Below, piece by piece: positions 1 through 14,200 of a DNA stretch of 64,000 bases. Under the pieces are notes generated by a model. That model was given only the letters and a program-made list of their open reading frames with translations. It did not search any database and was not told the origin of the DNA. A program made the translations under genes and the position numbers. The DNA lies in the NCBI GenBank assembly GCA_024734555.1, contig JANPWX010000452.1, forward strand, positions 1,855,150 through 1,919,149. The letters are read 5' to 3'. The number at the start of each line of letters is the position of its first letter. Within the stretch, counting starts at the first letter, position 1. Origin of the DNA: Trochalopteron elliotii. Lineage: Eukaryota > Chordata > Aves > Passeriformes > Leiothrichidae.

Positions 1-3000
1 GGGGTCACCTGTCATCCGTGGGTTTAAACACCAACTACACGAGTGAGATCAGTGTAACACTAAACCTGGCTGGGATCATTTCTGCCACTGACCAGTGAAA
101 GATGTGTCTTTCCCCTTCTCCTCATTTCCCTCAGAATCAGACAAAGTGTGTGCATCCGCTGGCAACCCTCCCTCTTGAGCACAACTGTGCTTTTCTTGGG
201 ACATCCAGAGGAATACAAGCAGCATGAGGAGAGTGTGCAATGGACACTGCTGCAATGGAGAGTGTGTGTGCAAAGCAAGGTGTGCTACCCCTCACCCTGA
301 AAAGGAAAGGGAAAACATGGACAGTCTTCTCTTAGCTGTCCTTGATGGGGAATCAATTCTATGCCAGCATGATCAGAAAGGAATTAGTTGTTTCAAAAAT
401 CAGAGGAGAATCTTTTTGAAGCTGCTGTTTCTCCCAGCAGCGCACAAGGCACAAGGGAGAAACACAATTCCTTTGGGCAGAGCCAACCCTATGCCAGGAC
501 CTGGCTGCCCTCAAAGGAGGAAAGGAAAAGCTCAGAGCAAGAGGCCTTGAGCAGCAGAGCCCCCCTTCCCTTCATGGCAGAGGCAGTGCCCTCGTGCACA
601 GCACAGCCCTTGAGGGAACTGGCTGTCGCCTTCACTGCACCCTGCTCAGGACCTCACCTGCATTTGCCTGGTGAAAAAAGAATTATTTAATTCAAAATGC
701 AGCAATATCTCAAAACCCACTGGCTATGAAAAAAAGAACACTGCCACAAGATTCCTACGTTCTATGAGATGTTGGAGCAGTAAATCTAGGTCCTTTTCTG
801 TTAAAAACAAAGCAAAAAACAAACCCGACAAAGTAGGTGCATAAAAGGACTTTCCCCTACAGCTGACACAGAATCTAAATTAAACCAAATTGTTTTCATA
901 ATTTGAAACCTCTGGTTTCTCCATAATTACAATGTTGTGAAATGAGCAGGAACAGCTAATATACACCCACAGGGAAAATTACATTTAGTGACCCTATAAT
1001 GATCCAGGATGAGGAAGATGCAATAAAGGAACCCACAGTACTCACTAATGAATAAGAAAGGAGGAAACTAAACTTAATGAACGTATATAGGATTTTGATG
1101 CAGAACCTGCAGGCAAAAGTAGCCAACAGTTTTATTCCAGCAATGGTCTTGACCATAAAACACTTCATTAGTGACAATCAACTCTCCCCATCTGCAGAAT
1201 GCTCGACAGAAAACTACTTTAAAAATATTTTGCCTTTACAACATGACATGAAGAGATCTTAATATCTATTAAAAATTAAACATTCTGCTAAAAACTAATG
1301 TAAAATTTTACAGTCGCTGCTTCCATCTGCTTTTCCCTTGCATTGCTGAACAGTCTTTGAACAGTCTTTCTGTTCACCATCAAAATGAAAACAATCTAAC
1401 AGTCATACTGTGGGGTTTTTCTGTTTGCTTGTTTGTTTGTTTGTTTTTTTTTGTCTGGGCCTTCATTATTATTTGTTAAGTGCTTACAAAAAAAGTAAAA
1501 GTACACTTACACAGGTGATTACAGAAAATTACAGAATCACTGCATGTTAGAAGGAATTTCCCTTCCTACACACAATCTTGTTTTTCTTTCACAATCCCTT
1601 GCTCTTGCAGTGTGAGAATATTCACAAGAGGAGGTAAAGAGAAGGCAAAAATCAGTTGAAGCCCTTATTATGGTATGACTCAGCTAGTGCAGTGTTAGCT
1701 GATGGCACAGAATATATTGGTCCATCCATGTCTAGCACATATTACAAACATACCATCCCTGTCTCCATAAAACCTATCTGACAATCTGCATAAGATTCAA
1801 ATTTTACAGTGGGAATCGTTGACCTATAGTTAACACAGTGTCCTGGCAGAAGCCCAGTGTGAGGAGTCCCTTTTGGGAGATGAGTTCCCTCTCACTGACA
1901 GAGTTTGCACAATTTAAATTTCATTTGCACATCACATTTGCACTGTACCAACTCTGATTCATGTTCATGCTGTGACATGCAGAGACAAAAGCAGAGAATA
2001 AGATTTAGCCTCCTCCAGCACAATTAAAGACTGCAGTAGTCCATACAGGCAAACTCTGCCGTCCCTACTTAACAATCCTAACCTTTGGGATTAAATATGC
2101 ACTTGCCTCTAGAGTATAATTACATCTGCTATCAAACCTTGATACTCTATTCTAACAGCTTTATAAAATTTCTGAGAAGGATGAGCATCATGGCTGCCAT
2201 TTTCTTCCAAGTCCATGAGAAAGCCTTCTCCTACCTCTCAGAAGCTATGCATCCACCAGTGCTCTGAGCTGCTAGAAAAGACTGATTGTTCAGAAAACAG
2301 GATTCCAAAGATTTTTCTAAAAATCCCAATTTTTAGAAATTTACTCTTGGAAAATTTGAATTCTTTATTAAAATAGCCTTATGTTACAAACAGTGTTATA
2401 GGCAGCTGACAAATAGATGATTGGCATTTTGATTGTGCATTAGAAACTCCTCACTGATAAACAAAGAGTGTAAGACTTCCTGCACACAAGTTCCAAGCAC
2501 ATGCCTTTCTTATATTCAGAGCTGCCCACAGAAGTTAATAAATACCTCAGAGACTCATTTCATCTCTCAGCAATCTGCTAGATGAAGAATTGTGAAGCCA
2601 TTTATTCTGCAAAATCCCATTAGTTTTTGATAAACTCTTTCAGACAAACGGTAATTTTGAGTGATTCACCTGAACGAAATAACGCACCCACACTCTCAAA
2701 ATGCCATTGGGGTGAGGTCAGGCATAGAATGAGTCTGCCAGGGTAAATGACTGCATTTGTCTCCTGTCACAGTCCTTCTCTTTGGGCACAAAAAGTACTT
2801 CCATAAGATTACAATTTGACAGAGATCGAGAAAATGGATTGATTTTTAATTTTCAGGAAGTTTTCAAGAAATTTAGAGTAATGGGCCCTTTTAGAAAGCT
2901 CCAGATGCTCTGAGAGCGTGTAGGCCTGTGTGAGAATGGGGAAGTGCTCAATCCCTGTGGGTTTTGATGTAGGGGAACCAAGGAGCACCCTTGTTTCAGT

Positions 3001-6000
3001 TACATATTGCCACATTATGTACAGTTGTGAACATCTGTGGAAGGAAACACACAGTACCTGAGTTTCAAAATACAGCACAGTCCTCAGCAGAGATCCCTAG
3101 TCCCCTTTGGAAGAGGGCTGCTCAGCTTTTGTGTAGAGACAAGCTCCAGCAAATTTCCAAGAGATACAAGAGGTTTGTTCTAAGGATATCAGCTGAGGTC
3201 CCTACCTCAAGACAGAGAGGAATAACTGCTACTCCAAGCATGGTTAGCACCTGCCTGTAGATTCTGTAATGAATGCACTCGAGGAAAAACCATCCCATTG
3301 CCCTCAGGTCCAGTCCTCCTTGTCCTTCTCCTGTGGGGAGCAACAGCCCAGTCTCAGCCAGCCCCAAGCCTCTCATGCTCCAGGTTTCAAGATTCCATCT
3401 TGCTCACATTTCCAAGAAGCTCTAACCTGGCTCTGACTGGGACACCAGCAAACTCCTCCATCACTTCAGACCAACTTCTAGGGAATGACAACCTTCCTTG
3501 CCTGCCTTATCACTGATCTGATGTACTAGTCCCAAACCTAGCCCTGAGAAAACCCGAATTCACACTCAGTTACTGCAGTGCTGACATTGCAGTGTGGCTG
3601 TGCATGAGGTGATACTTGCTTGGATCCAAACAGGGCAGAGATGATCATCAGCCAGTTACTCCCAAGCTTAAATTCTGTTTTCATCACAAAAATTCTGCAT
3701 GGAAACAAGTATGACAAGACCCATTTCTCTAAGTAGCTGCTGAAGTTATGAAAGCTGAGGCTTAGTGGAGCTTCAGGGAGACAGGCATCTTTTGCTCAGT
3801 CACAGGCACCAGAATTAACTTTGGACATAGGAACATCACACAGATACAAACAGTCAAAGAAAATTGCATTGGCTCTCCATTGGGCAATCTACACAACCCA
3901 GCTGGATTTTGAAATGATTCCATGGAACTCCTCTATGTGAATGGCACCAATTCAACATACTTTTGAGATGACTGAACTTTCTATCATTTTAGAGCTCTAT
4001 CACATTTAAGGCTGCCATCAAAAAACATGAATAGACAAGTGGCTGTAATATCTGCATCACTTACATCACCCAGGAAAACTCTAGTCATGTGATACAGACC
4101 CACACCATAGCATACCTCTGTTCCACTGTCATTCACACCCTCCATGTAGCAGAGTTCTAGGGGAGAAACATGTGTGAATGAGCACTGCAAGGAATTCAGT
4201 GGACAGCAACATTTCTTTAAATGTCATTGCACTTCCAGCTCCTAATTATTTCAGTGCATTTTTAGGTTACTTTAAAAATACATCACATAGTGCAAAACAC
4301 AAACTTAGAAAGCCCCGCCCGTAGTTCAAATAACTACAGTGATCTGACATAACACATTTTAGGCCAGCAAAGTACATTTTCCACTTCACAAATGTGGCAG
4401 CCTATATCCACAGCTATGAAACTGAGGTCCTAGGGCAATTTCCTGGATATATGAGAAAAATTGACCTGCTCCCAGGTACCATCCATTAAATACTGCTATA
4501 AAAATTGGTTACAAGCTTTTGAAAACATGGTTGCCCCAATTACAAACTCCAACAACTTCCAAGAAAAATGGCAATGCAAAAATACATTGTTTAAAAAAAA
4601 AAAAAGAGCAAAGGTTAAACAAGATTTGCAGCTTTGTTACTTATGTGTTTTAACATATATAGCTTTGAAAGTTAGGGACTACTTTGCTTCCAGAAATAAA
4701 AGTATGTATTCGTTAGGGCTTGTATCTTCATGCTTTACAGCAACACACAAGGGATTGGCTGGAACACACGCAATTCCTGATTTTTCACTTAATTAAGAAA
4801 TGCATTCCATAGTCTCACACAAGCCCTATTTTCCATAAATATTAAGCTCGACTGATTAACTGATAAATGTCTTCATGTGCCTTTAGCACCTGCCTGCTGC
4901 AAGAGCAGGTTTCTGTGGTGTTCAGGGCCTCTCCCAGAGTGATGGTGTTTCTAGGGTAACATTCCCATTTATTAAAGCTGGAGATACAGTAGAACTGCTG
5001 AACTTGTGTGCATCTGAAAGTGCAAGTGAGAACAGGCGTATGAAAAAAACACCTGTTCTTATTTATGGATCAGGCATCCAAAACCTGGGATAATTGTATC
5101 TCTTAGTAAAAATGCATTATGTTAATGTTACATGCTTGAAAACACAAGCACTAAACTATCAGGTCAAAGACATCAAAGTTTTAATAGTTCTTTTCTTAAT
5201 CATTAAAAGAAAGTTTGATACGGCATTCAAAAAATCCCATTGAAGAATCCAAAGCAATTCCTGATAATCTGAGTAAAAGCTGAATCTGCTTTCCATGATG
5301 GAAATATTTATATAAGTAAACTATAACAAAGAAAATTGGATGAGCCAGAAAAGAAGAATGCTCCTAACACCAGGGTTTTTACTGGCAGGTAGGTGCTATC
5401 TGAGCAGGTAAACAGCTGCCTGATTGCAGCCTGGTAAACTGGGGAAGATTGGATTTATAGAAACTTTATAGAGGTTTATTTATAGGGGTATATTTATGGA
5501 AAGTTTATAGGGGTTTTAGGAGGGAGTGCAGTCAGTAGGACTCTTCCTGGGTGCAGATGTGGGACCTTGCAGCCAGTCTGAAGCCATCAGACTGATATAT
5601 GTTTTGCTGCATGTGCTACCAGTTACAGATTCAACCTGCCTTCCCTTCTCCCTCAAGCTCAGGGATGAAGGGATACAGAATCCTTGAAGATGACAAGACT
5701 TCAGAACCCCACTCCTTCTCCTCAGAACAGTAATTCATGTCACTGTGGAGGTAATTGTAAGGAGTGTGAACACTCTCGCTTTCTAAATGCGCTGCACTCA
5801 CCAAATAAACTGGGTCACTTGCCTTCCAGGTTGATGTCTAATCTGTGCATAACACACAAGAACTTTAGTAGACCATTTCAAATTGCAGTTCCCAGATGTT
5901 AGAGTACTGTAAACAAGCAGAGATGGCACTCAAGATCGAATAGATTGAAGCCCAGAGCATAACTCCCACCTGGTACAGAGAAGTGTGCATTTGGTCTCTG

Positions 6001-9000
6001 GACAAGATGCCTGACCATGCAGAACAGCCTCTCACTGCAGAAACAGCCTGAAAGGTCTCAGAGCATGGGGTAATGCCTCAAGCAGGCAACTACTTCTCTG
6101 CTTGAGCTAGGAAAGACAGAGGTTAGTTCATGGCTGAATTGAAGCTTGGACAGCAGCCTGGAGATCAGCTTTGATCTGGTCAGACTTGTTGCCATTCTGG
6201 TACTGAAAGTCTAGGCTTGGTTTTGGCCAGGAATGAAGCTACAGCCAGGTCCTGGTTGCAGGTGCACATCCCACAGGCAGACCTAACTGCTGGAGGTCCT
6301 GGCAGCCACGGTGCAGGTGAGGCACAGGGTAGTGCAGCTTCAGGTCCCACCAGGAGGAAAACTGCACTAAGTTTGAGCCCATCCCAAAGACTACTGTACA
6401 GGCAAAGCAGATCACACCTAAATCCATGCACTACATTATTAAAGGAGATGAACCCAGTGGTTTTTCAGTGCCCACATGTCCCACGGAGCTCTGCCACAAG
6501 TTAGGACACCTCTGAGGTGAAAATTCTACCCTCCCAAATTCAAAGGGGCTTACATAGGCCTGTCATCCACCATTCTTGGCCTCAGAAAAGAATCTCCTGC
6601 GAAATGGCACATGCTTCTGCACATGAACAACACTTCCATCTCATTTAGTCATGGCTCAGAGGAAACTGGTCCACTAGCACCACTGAATTCAATGGATATT
6701 TTAAAAATGACAGAATTTAATTTGAAAAACAATTAAAAGTGTTGCGTATGCAACACATCATGGTAGTTTTGGACAGATCACATAGAGGTAATTGTCAGTG
6801 AAAAACATTTAAAATCAAGGCAGGAAAAAGCAAAGAGGACATGGGGAATCCCATCTAAGTGAAATTTCTACAAAGTAATAAAATATTTACATGTAGCTTA
6901 AGAACACAGCAGAAATAATTGTTTATTCTCATGTCGAAATATGAGTGACAGAAGTTATTCAGAAAGATCAGATTAAGAACTCGTTACTGCATTTTGCAAT
7001 TCATCTCCAAACTTTGGACGTAACTAAAATTAGAAGCATGATAAAATTCTTACAACTCTTTCTGGTACTGTAAAATCTTAGAAAAAAGAAGAGACCACAT
7101 TTTTAGTGAAAAGATGTAGTGTGACCATCTGCTGTAGAAGACTTTGATCAGCTATTACAGGAAAAACCTGAAATATCAAACCTGAAACCCACTGTGAATA
7201 AGATGTAGAAACAGTGAGACCCACTAACACCACTTCTGCATTGGGGCCAGGATAACAGTAAGTTTGGTATGTTTCCCCTAAATGAAATTCCAGTGAAAGG
7301 AAGAGCAAAATGTCTACATTTTATATACATAAAATATTTGTACTTTATAACCAAATTATAAAATACCTACAATCTATGGCTGCAAGAATTATGCTCATCT
7401 TTCAAAACAAAAGAAATCACATTTTGGTAGCCATTCCATTAAATTCCTAACAATTGTCATTCACTGATGAAATAAAAAAAATTATACACAGAGTTTAGAA
7501 AGGGTTAAAATCAGAAGTTATAGAATATACACACAAAAAAAATTCCAAAGAAATATCTAGTGAAACACAGTGGATATTTTATGGCTTTGCTCAAACAGAA
7601 AATGGCCTAGGTTAGTATTACAAATACTAATATTTGGCAAAGTTACAGGTAGAATTACAGCTAGAAATATAGGCAAAGTTACAGCTAGAATTTCTTATAT
7701 TACACCTACATCCCTTTCTTAGTGAATTCAATTTCGTGTCTCTCAAATGGGAGATCCTCCCTAGGCCAGCTGTGTACAGCCAAATCTGCCTCACTGTGCT
7801 TTAGAAAAGTAAAATCTCTAGAGAAAAGGCAGTGTTTGAACAGATGTACTGTATTAGTAATCTGAGCTGTGAATTGGTGTGCACTGCTTACACTTAGCTA
7901 GGCAACCTAAAAATATACAAAAACCTACGGAAAGTGACCCCAAGAGTGGGCCAAAATTACTCTCTACTGCTTATATGACAAAATTTGCAGCACATTCCTG
8001 CACCAGATCCTTTACTTTCTTCCTTAACTTAAAAAAAAAAAGACAACAAAAAACAACCTCCAAAAATTTATCGGTTGCAAGACAGCACCCCCTGGTGTAA
8101 CAACACAAGAAAACTTTAAAGAATTTCCAAAATGCTTTGAATTGGTGCTGAGGTGCTGCTAACACGATTAAGTGACTGAGCCTTTCAGCTGGAGCTTTGT
8201 GCCAAAAAGCACACGAAAGAGAGCAAACACCCCACACAAGGCTTCACATTTCTCAGAGGTGCATAAAGCTGCCTCTACAGAACCACTTATAAATCCTTCT
8301 GAAGGTCAGTGTACAAATTAAGTTCCTCTGTGTCCTGATTTTTAATTTATTTTTTTTACATTGCCTATAAAGTTTCTATGAACCCTGTCTCCCTATTCAT
8401 GCTTTCTTAGGGTGGGCCCTTCCACTCCCAAATGGGAGTTGCCTGTCCTCAGATAAACATTCCTGCTTCTCATGTTAGCATCTAAATAAGATATAAATAC
8501 AAATCATCACGAGGTCCTGAATAAAGAAACCTGGCCCTGATTCCTGGCAGCAGGGACATCAGGAGTAGGGGAATAGTAGAAACTGGCTTCCTGCTATTCT
8601 AACACTGCATCCTGCAATGACTTTCTCCAACTTTTAATGGAAAAGCAGCAAGCTTTCTTGCTCCATTTACTCCTCTTGGTAATTTATTCCTGTTCTTATA
8701 GAAGTTTCTGAAATCAGAGCAGTGGAATAACATTCCCTTAACTCTAGCACAGTGTATGCAATACACACTGCTGTGCAGAAAATAGGGTCTAAGGACTTCC
8801 TGGTACCAAGTTTGGAACAATTCAGAGCCACAGCTGTACACCAGCTTTTACTGCAGTGAAAAAGCTGCAAGTGGATCCTGAAGAATGATGGTCTGTGCTA
8901 GACATTTCCTTTGTATGCACAGGGCCAGAATCAATTTGTTATCTGAGCTGCTGAGCAAAAGCACAGCCAGAACACAATAGGATGGATGTATAAAAGAAGG

Positions 9001-10930
9001 GAATTTCATCTCTGAAGCATGGACATGAAACACAGATCTAACACTTTTAGTGTTCAGGCTACCGCAAAAATGCATGCCATCAATGAAAATGTCTGTACAA
9101 ACCAGTTCTGCAGGAGAGCCACTGGAAAGCATGGCAGGTGGAAAATGAATCCCAAAGTCATGGCAGCTTCTGCTGCACAGGTGTTTCCATGTCCTTCTGT
9201 AAAGTCCTGACAGCAAAAAATATCCCAAACAAAATTAAGTTCCCCTCCCAGCTGACTTAGAGCCACTTGAAATATGGATGTCTGCATGTGCCAGGATGTT
9301 TTTCTGTTCTCCAGTGAGGAGAGCAGATTGTGATTGAAACATGGCTTGGATAACACATACTGGAAATCATTCTCCCCAAAAACATCCTTTCCTTGGCTGT
9401 GGTCAGCAAATCCATCCCATCCAAACCAGTCAGTGCCCACAGAGCTATGACTCAGTCTCTGTTAGTGTCTTACAACTCAGTGTCTTCATGAAGAGACAAA
9501 ACCATCCATTGGACTCTTAGGATTTTATCTTGGTTTGGCTTTAAGTGATTGCAGAACGAGATCCCCCATGCTCACCCCAGAGCAGCATCCACGATATCCA
9601 TGGAATTTCACAGAAGCTCTAATACACATATTCCTACTGCTTTTCTCCCACTAGCAGCCCTCACCCTCAAATTATGAAGTATTGAGCAGGAAGATCACAA
9701 TTTGATTATCTCTACTACATCCTTGTGAATCTGGCATAACTTCCCAGAAAGGAATACAGCTGCTGTGGGATCATGCAGAGACAAAAGGACATTATCAAAG
9801 CAGTCCTGCACACTCAGAGCTTCAGCTCTTGTTGCTATCATGTTATGCATGAGCTAGAGCTTTCATTAGAAGCCAAAATAATGGCAGAAGAAAACAGGGA
9901 TTTCAAAACATGAAAAATAAAGAGGTCATTCAGCAAAACCATGCTCAGGTTTTGCACTGCACTTCTAGGGCCATCCTTTAGCCAGATAAAACACAGTAGG
10001 GCAGACTATTTCATTTCAGAATTTACACATGTGCTCCTTGTGCTTATTCAGAATGAAAAATAGGTATTTTCATCACTGAGGCCTTAAATGTTTTGCCAAT
10101 CAGCTACTTGGAATATTCTCTTCTACCCTTCTGGAGCAGGTCACAGCTGTGGAAATCCAGCAGCAGGATTTTCAGCCAACTGGAAGACCACTGCTGGCTC
10201 CGGACATTCTTCTGCAGAAGTAATTGCTTGCAAAAATTTAACAAATTCAGAATTAATGCTGAATAGATACAGCTGACGGTATTTCCAATCTATGGTTATA
10301 TGCTGCTAATCCACTGCTAATTTCCATTAAGATTCAGTAGCCAAATGGTTTTAATTCACTTCAACATCCTGACTTGACCTTCACTCACAACTCTTCCTTT
10401 TCAACATAGTTCAATTCATTGCAAGTTCATAATGAGTCTGAATCTTTCCTTCCTGAGCTCACACACGTGGCCAATGGCTACATTCACTGAAAAACTGCTT
10501 ATGCTGCTGCAGCTTTAACGCTGCACTTGGCTGTCTTTTCCACATTAACTGAAAAATAAGAACACCACCAGCAATGTTATGTTACTCAGGATAACACTGT
10601 TAGGAAAGCACTTCAGAAACAAAGTTTAAGGTTCTACAACTTGCTGGAAAGAGCTGAATTTTGACAGTCTCTTTTTTTGATACTACAGCTTGTCTGTGCC
10701 AAGTTATTACATTACCATCTAGAATATACAGCCTTTAATTTAGCTGGCAAATTTATATTCTCCTAGGTATACCGGAGTATTTTAGGAATCACGATTACAG
10801 ATTCACATATTCAGGTCCAGTCATTCTTATAAAGACTTAAGTTATTACAGATTCCCACTTTCTCAGAGTATCAAAGTACCCCTGGAAAGATATTCAATAC
10901 TGATCAGATAATACAGAGAGTATAATTTAC
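1..10930. other. AT-rich intergenic spacer, no gene recognised
   Basis: I found no coding exon, RNA gene or intact mobile element here. The open frames are short, have no recognisable family and no splice support, and overlap one another on both strands. Visible content is low-complexity: a TTTG/T run near 1419-1452, a TTTATAG-rich stretch near 5450-5520, and a short duplicated motif at 7636-7690. By amniote synteny this lies between COPB1 and RRAS2, but none of the RRAS2 exons could be found on either strand, so RRAS2 should lie beyond base 1. Confidence 0.6.
7636..7690. repeat. short direct repeat, about 19 bp, period 36
   Basis: The motif GGCAAAGTTACAGGTAGAA at 7636-7654 recurs with one mismatch at 7672-7690. 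A partial copy (TTACAGCTAGAA) lies between them. It is a local tandem duplication in spacer DNA. Confidence 0.6.
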
Positions 10931-10956
10931 AGACCAAACAGTACTGGTATAATTTG

Positions 10957-10962
10957 TTTATT
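10957..10962 (-). terminator. COPB1: probable COPB1 polyadenylation signal
   Basis: TTTATT on the plus strand reads AATAAA on the minus strand, 256 bases beyond the COPB1 stop codon. Cleavage is expected roughly 10-30 bases further on, near 10,930-10,945. That gives a 3' UTR of about 280 bases. No competing hexamer lies closer to the stop. The call rests on the motif and position only. Confidence 0.6.
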
Positions 10963-11217
10963 TGTGCTGTGAGCATCAGTATATATTAGAGACAAAGAAA
11001 ACATGACTTCCAGGACAAAGAAAAAAAAACCCTGGAGATTTAAAATTTGCTCAATATCAATCATGGAGAACCTATACATTATCTGCTGGAATGCTTTCAG
11101 CTCAAAAGCTTGGCTTCTACAATTACAGAACACTGAAGAATATAAGATGTTCTGGATCCCAAAAGCCACATACCTAAGGTTAAACTGTAAAAGACCTGAA
11201 AAGACATTAGGTAAAAT

Positions 11218-14200
11218 TTATAAACTTGTCTTCTTCTGAGACAGATTGATCTTATCTCCAAGGCTCAGGGCCATTCCCTGTAAGAAAAAGGAAGACAACA
11301 ATCATGACACAAATACTACACTTGAAAGTAACTTTATCTCATCTATATTAAAATAGAAGTTCCACACACAGAAATGTATTAAGTCACTGGCATGGAAATT
11401 TCTAGCTGTTCACTTCTTTGTACATTTTACAGTGCTCACTTCCTTATCACTAGGTAAAGGTTAGGTCTACATATATTATTGAGACAATGAAATTTAATTG
11501 AGCTGGCAACTTTTATACGTGTTATCAACATGACAAGCTGAAGAATAAAACCAATTTTCACCTTTTGACCTCCCACCAATTGAAAGAGGACTGGCAGCAG
11601 AGATATTACAACTGCCTGTCCAGTTACTGAAATCCAACTGTTGAAAGTCCCAGTGCTTGATACCAGCACACTCAGTGCACCACCACAGCTATGGCAAATA
11701 ATTATATCACAGAGCCAGATTAATATTGCACAGAAACTGAAGAAGCATCAGAAGAAACTGGATGGATAAATCTACATATTCAATAGCAAAATGATTTCAA
11801 GATGAAACTATGCTGGCATATGTAATTGAATGCAGTCTTATGTAAAAATGGCACTGTAACATATCAGAAACTTTAATTTAAACCAGTCCAAAATCTTTAT
11901 AGTGACATCCCATAAACTAAATTTTTCTTCCAATATGACAGCTCTCAGGTACTCCTTTATTGCACACTGTTTAAAATACTTCTGTTGTACACTGGTGTTT
12001 TCGCTTTATTTATTCCAAATCCTGGTCTTTTTTTTTAGTTGGGAGGTAGAAATTCTAAAATCCAAAGCAGACTCATATATGTACAGAAAATACTCCCACT
12101 AAAAACCCTGGGGTTTTGTTTAGTTGTTTTTAAGAACAATCAGTGAACAGCAATTACATGCATAAAACCTCCTTGTTGTGTGACACTGAAACGTGCAATT
12201 TGGTCGGAAAAACATCTTGGAACTCCTGGGGCATATTTGCTCTTCATTTAAAAGCAAATAAAATAGAACATCCTACTTGCAGTGCTATGGACAAAACAGG
12301 AAAATTTTGGCTCCAAGGCCTATTTGGTGGTAACACAGGAGGAGAAAAGACTGCAAGAAATGTGTAAATGTTTAGGAGTGCTTGGTACACTGTAAAAATG
12401 TTGTAAGAATGGTGAGGATGGCAAGGGCCATTACCTGGCTCTTGGCCCGGATCCGTATGTGGCCCGTGACAGGCGCCTCCGGCCCCAGGTGAATCGGCTT
12501 CTCGATGCTCACGTTGGCCAGGGCGTCCTCCCCGAATATGGAACGGGCGTAGAGATTGGCTGCCATGAAGCCACAGTAGCCTGAAAGTGCCTGGGGAAAG
12601 CATATGGGAACCCTTAAAAGACCAAAATCCTCTAAACACAGTTTAGCTCACCCTAAGTTTGCTAGGCAGTTATCAGTGTAACACCTTTAAACTTCTTTCT
12701 TCATGCACTGGGAAATAGTGGAGGCCTTTTTCTAGAATTCATACTGGGAATGATGCAGTCTATAGAATTCATCAAGACAAGGCAGGAGGGCATTTTATGG
12801 CTTGTTTTAACCAATAGCAAAATGGCAAAGAAGCTAAATAGCTACTATACTTAATTTGCCTACTGTACATTTAACATCCAATATCATACATGCTATCATA
12901 CATGCTTTATCTTAACAGCAAGTAGCTATTCTATAGATTTATTTTGCTTTACAACAAAAAGGCTAAACTGGCAAAAGAAAGGTAAATTTTGTCAGAGAAG
13001 GAAGAAATATGAAGCTACTAAAAAAATCCCTTTATGTAAACAGATGGTCTCATCAAATTTATGGTACAGCTTAGCTACCATGAATCAAAAGGGACATACT
13101 GATTTTCCAGCTTGGGACAACAGAATTTTGGTAACATTTATCTGCTTTTACTCATTTCAGAGTAAAAACTTGGAGGTGTATGTACTATTTAATATTTTAA
13201 GCAGGCATTTCTAAGAATACTAACAACAAATGTTGAACAAATTAAATGATAAAGCACAGGAACTAAAAAAGCTATCTGAAACTCCCACGAAATAGCTCAC
13301 CTTCTCTGGAGTCAGGCATTTCATATTGGTTGACTTCAGTATGTGCTGTAAGTACTCATTTAAATCAATGATATTTGTATTCACTGTTACCTTCAAGAAG
13401 GAAAAAAAAAAGGCAATTACTTTAATTAGCACCTCAGGAGTTTCTGAAATCTCTTCTTCAGGGCTCTATAAAGGAGATCACTTCTGCATTCCTCCTCCAG
13501 GAGCAGCACACTCAGTAAGCTGGATGCACTTCCCACTGTGTGGTGACATCATAGGAAGTCTTCCCCTCCTGCCATCCACTTGTTAAGATGGAGAATTTCA
13601 TGCTATTACCATGGTTCCTAAAATCTACTGGGTGAATATGATACTCTCTTGAACATCTAGATTCTCTACAGCTAACAGTGGATTTCTTGTCTGAATACAG
13701 TTTACACATTGCCAGAACAAGAAAAAGCAATACCTTGTCCAAAGTTTGCTATTAACTAGTGATAAAGATCCCTTTCATCTTCCCCTTCTAGCAGCAAAGC
13801 TCTCTGGGCTGCCTTGGCTTTATTATATTGCATATTATGTGCCTTGTTTAAATTATTTTTTTAACATACCTCTTAGAAGGAGTTTACAAACTGCTGAGGC
13901 TTCATATATCATGTATTACAATATATTGTGCATAAGTTCCCCCCGAGACATTTAAACCTAGCCTCAAGTAAGCACATCCATGTACCACACAAGGCTACAG
14001 TTCATGAAAAATATCTCCCATTCTGATTTAATGTTTCTAGTCTATCTTTATATGACATTACCTCCCTTAAACTCTTTTTTTAGGTTTGGGCACCCTCAGT
14101 CACTATGAAGTGTACCCACTATCTTGCTGGTCTTACAGAGCATCCAGAACTTTATGCTACAGCTGTAGTGCAAAGCAGCAAGGTGAAAGAAAGGTGTTCC

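Noticed and set aside
8848..9440. Two overlapping minus-strand frames of about 127 codons
   Set aside because: They overlap in different frames, match no family I know, and lack splice sites or a regulatory context.
1..10930. Possible RRAS2 exons next to COPB1
   Set aside because: Synteny suggests RRAS2 on this side, but no Ras-type P-loop or other RRAS2 motif appears in any frame.
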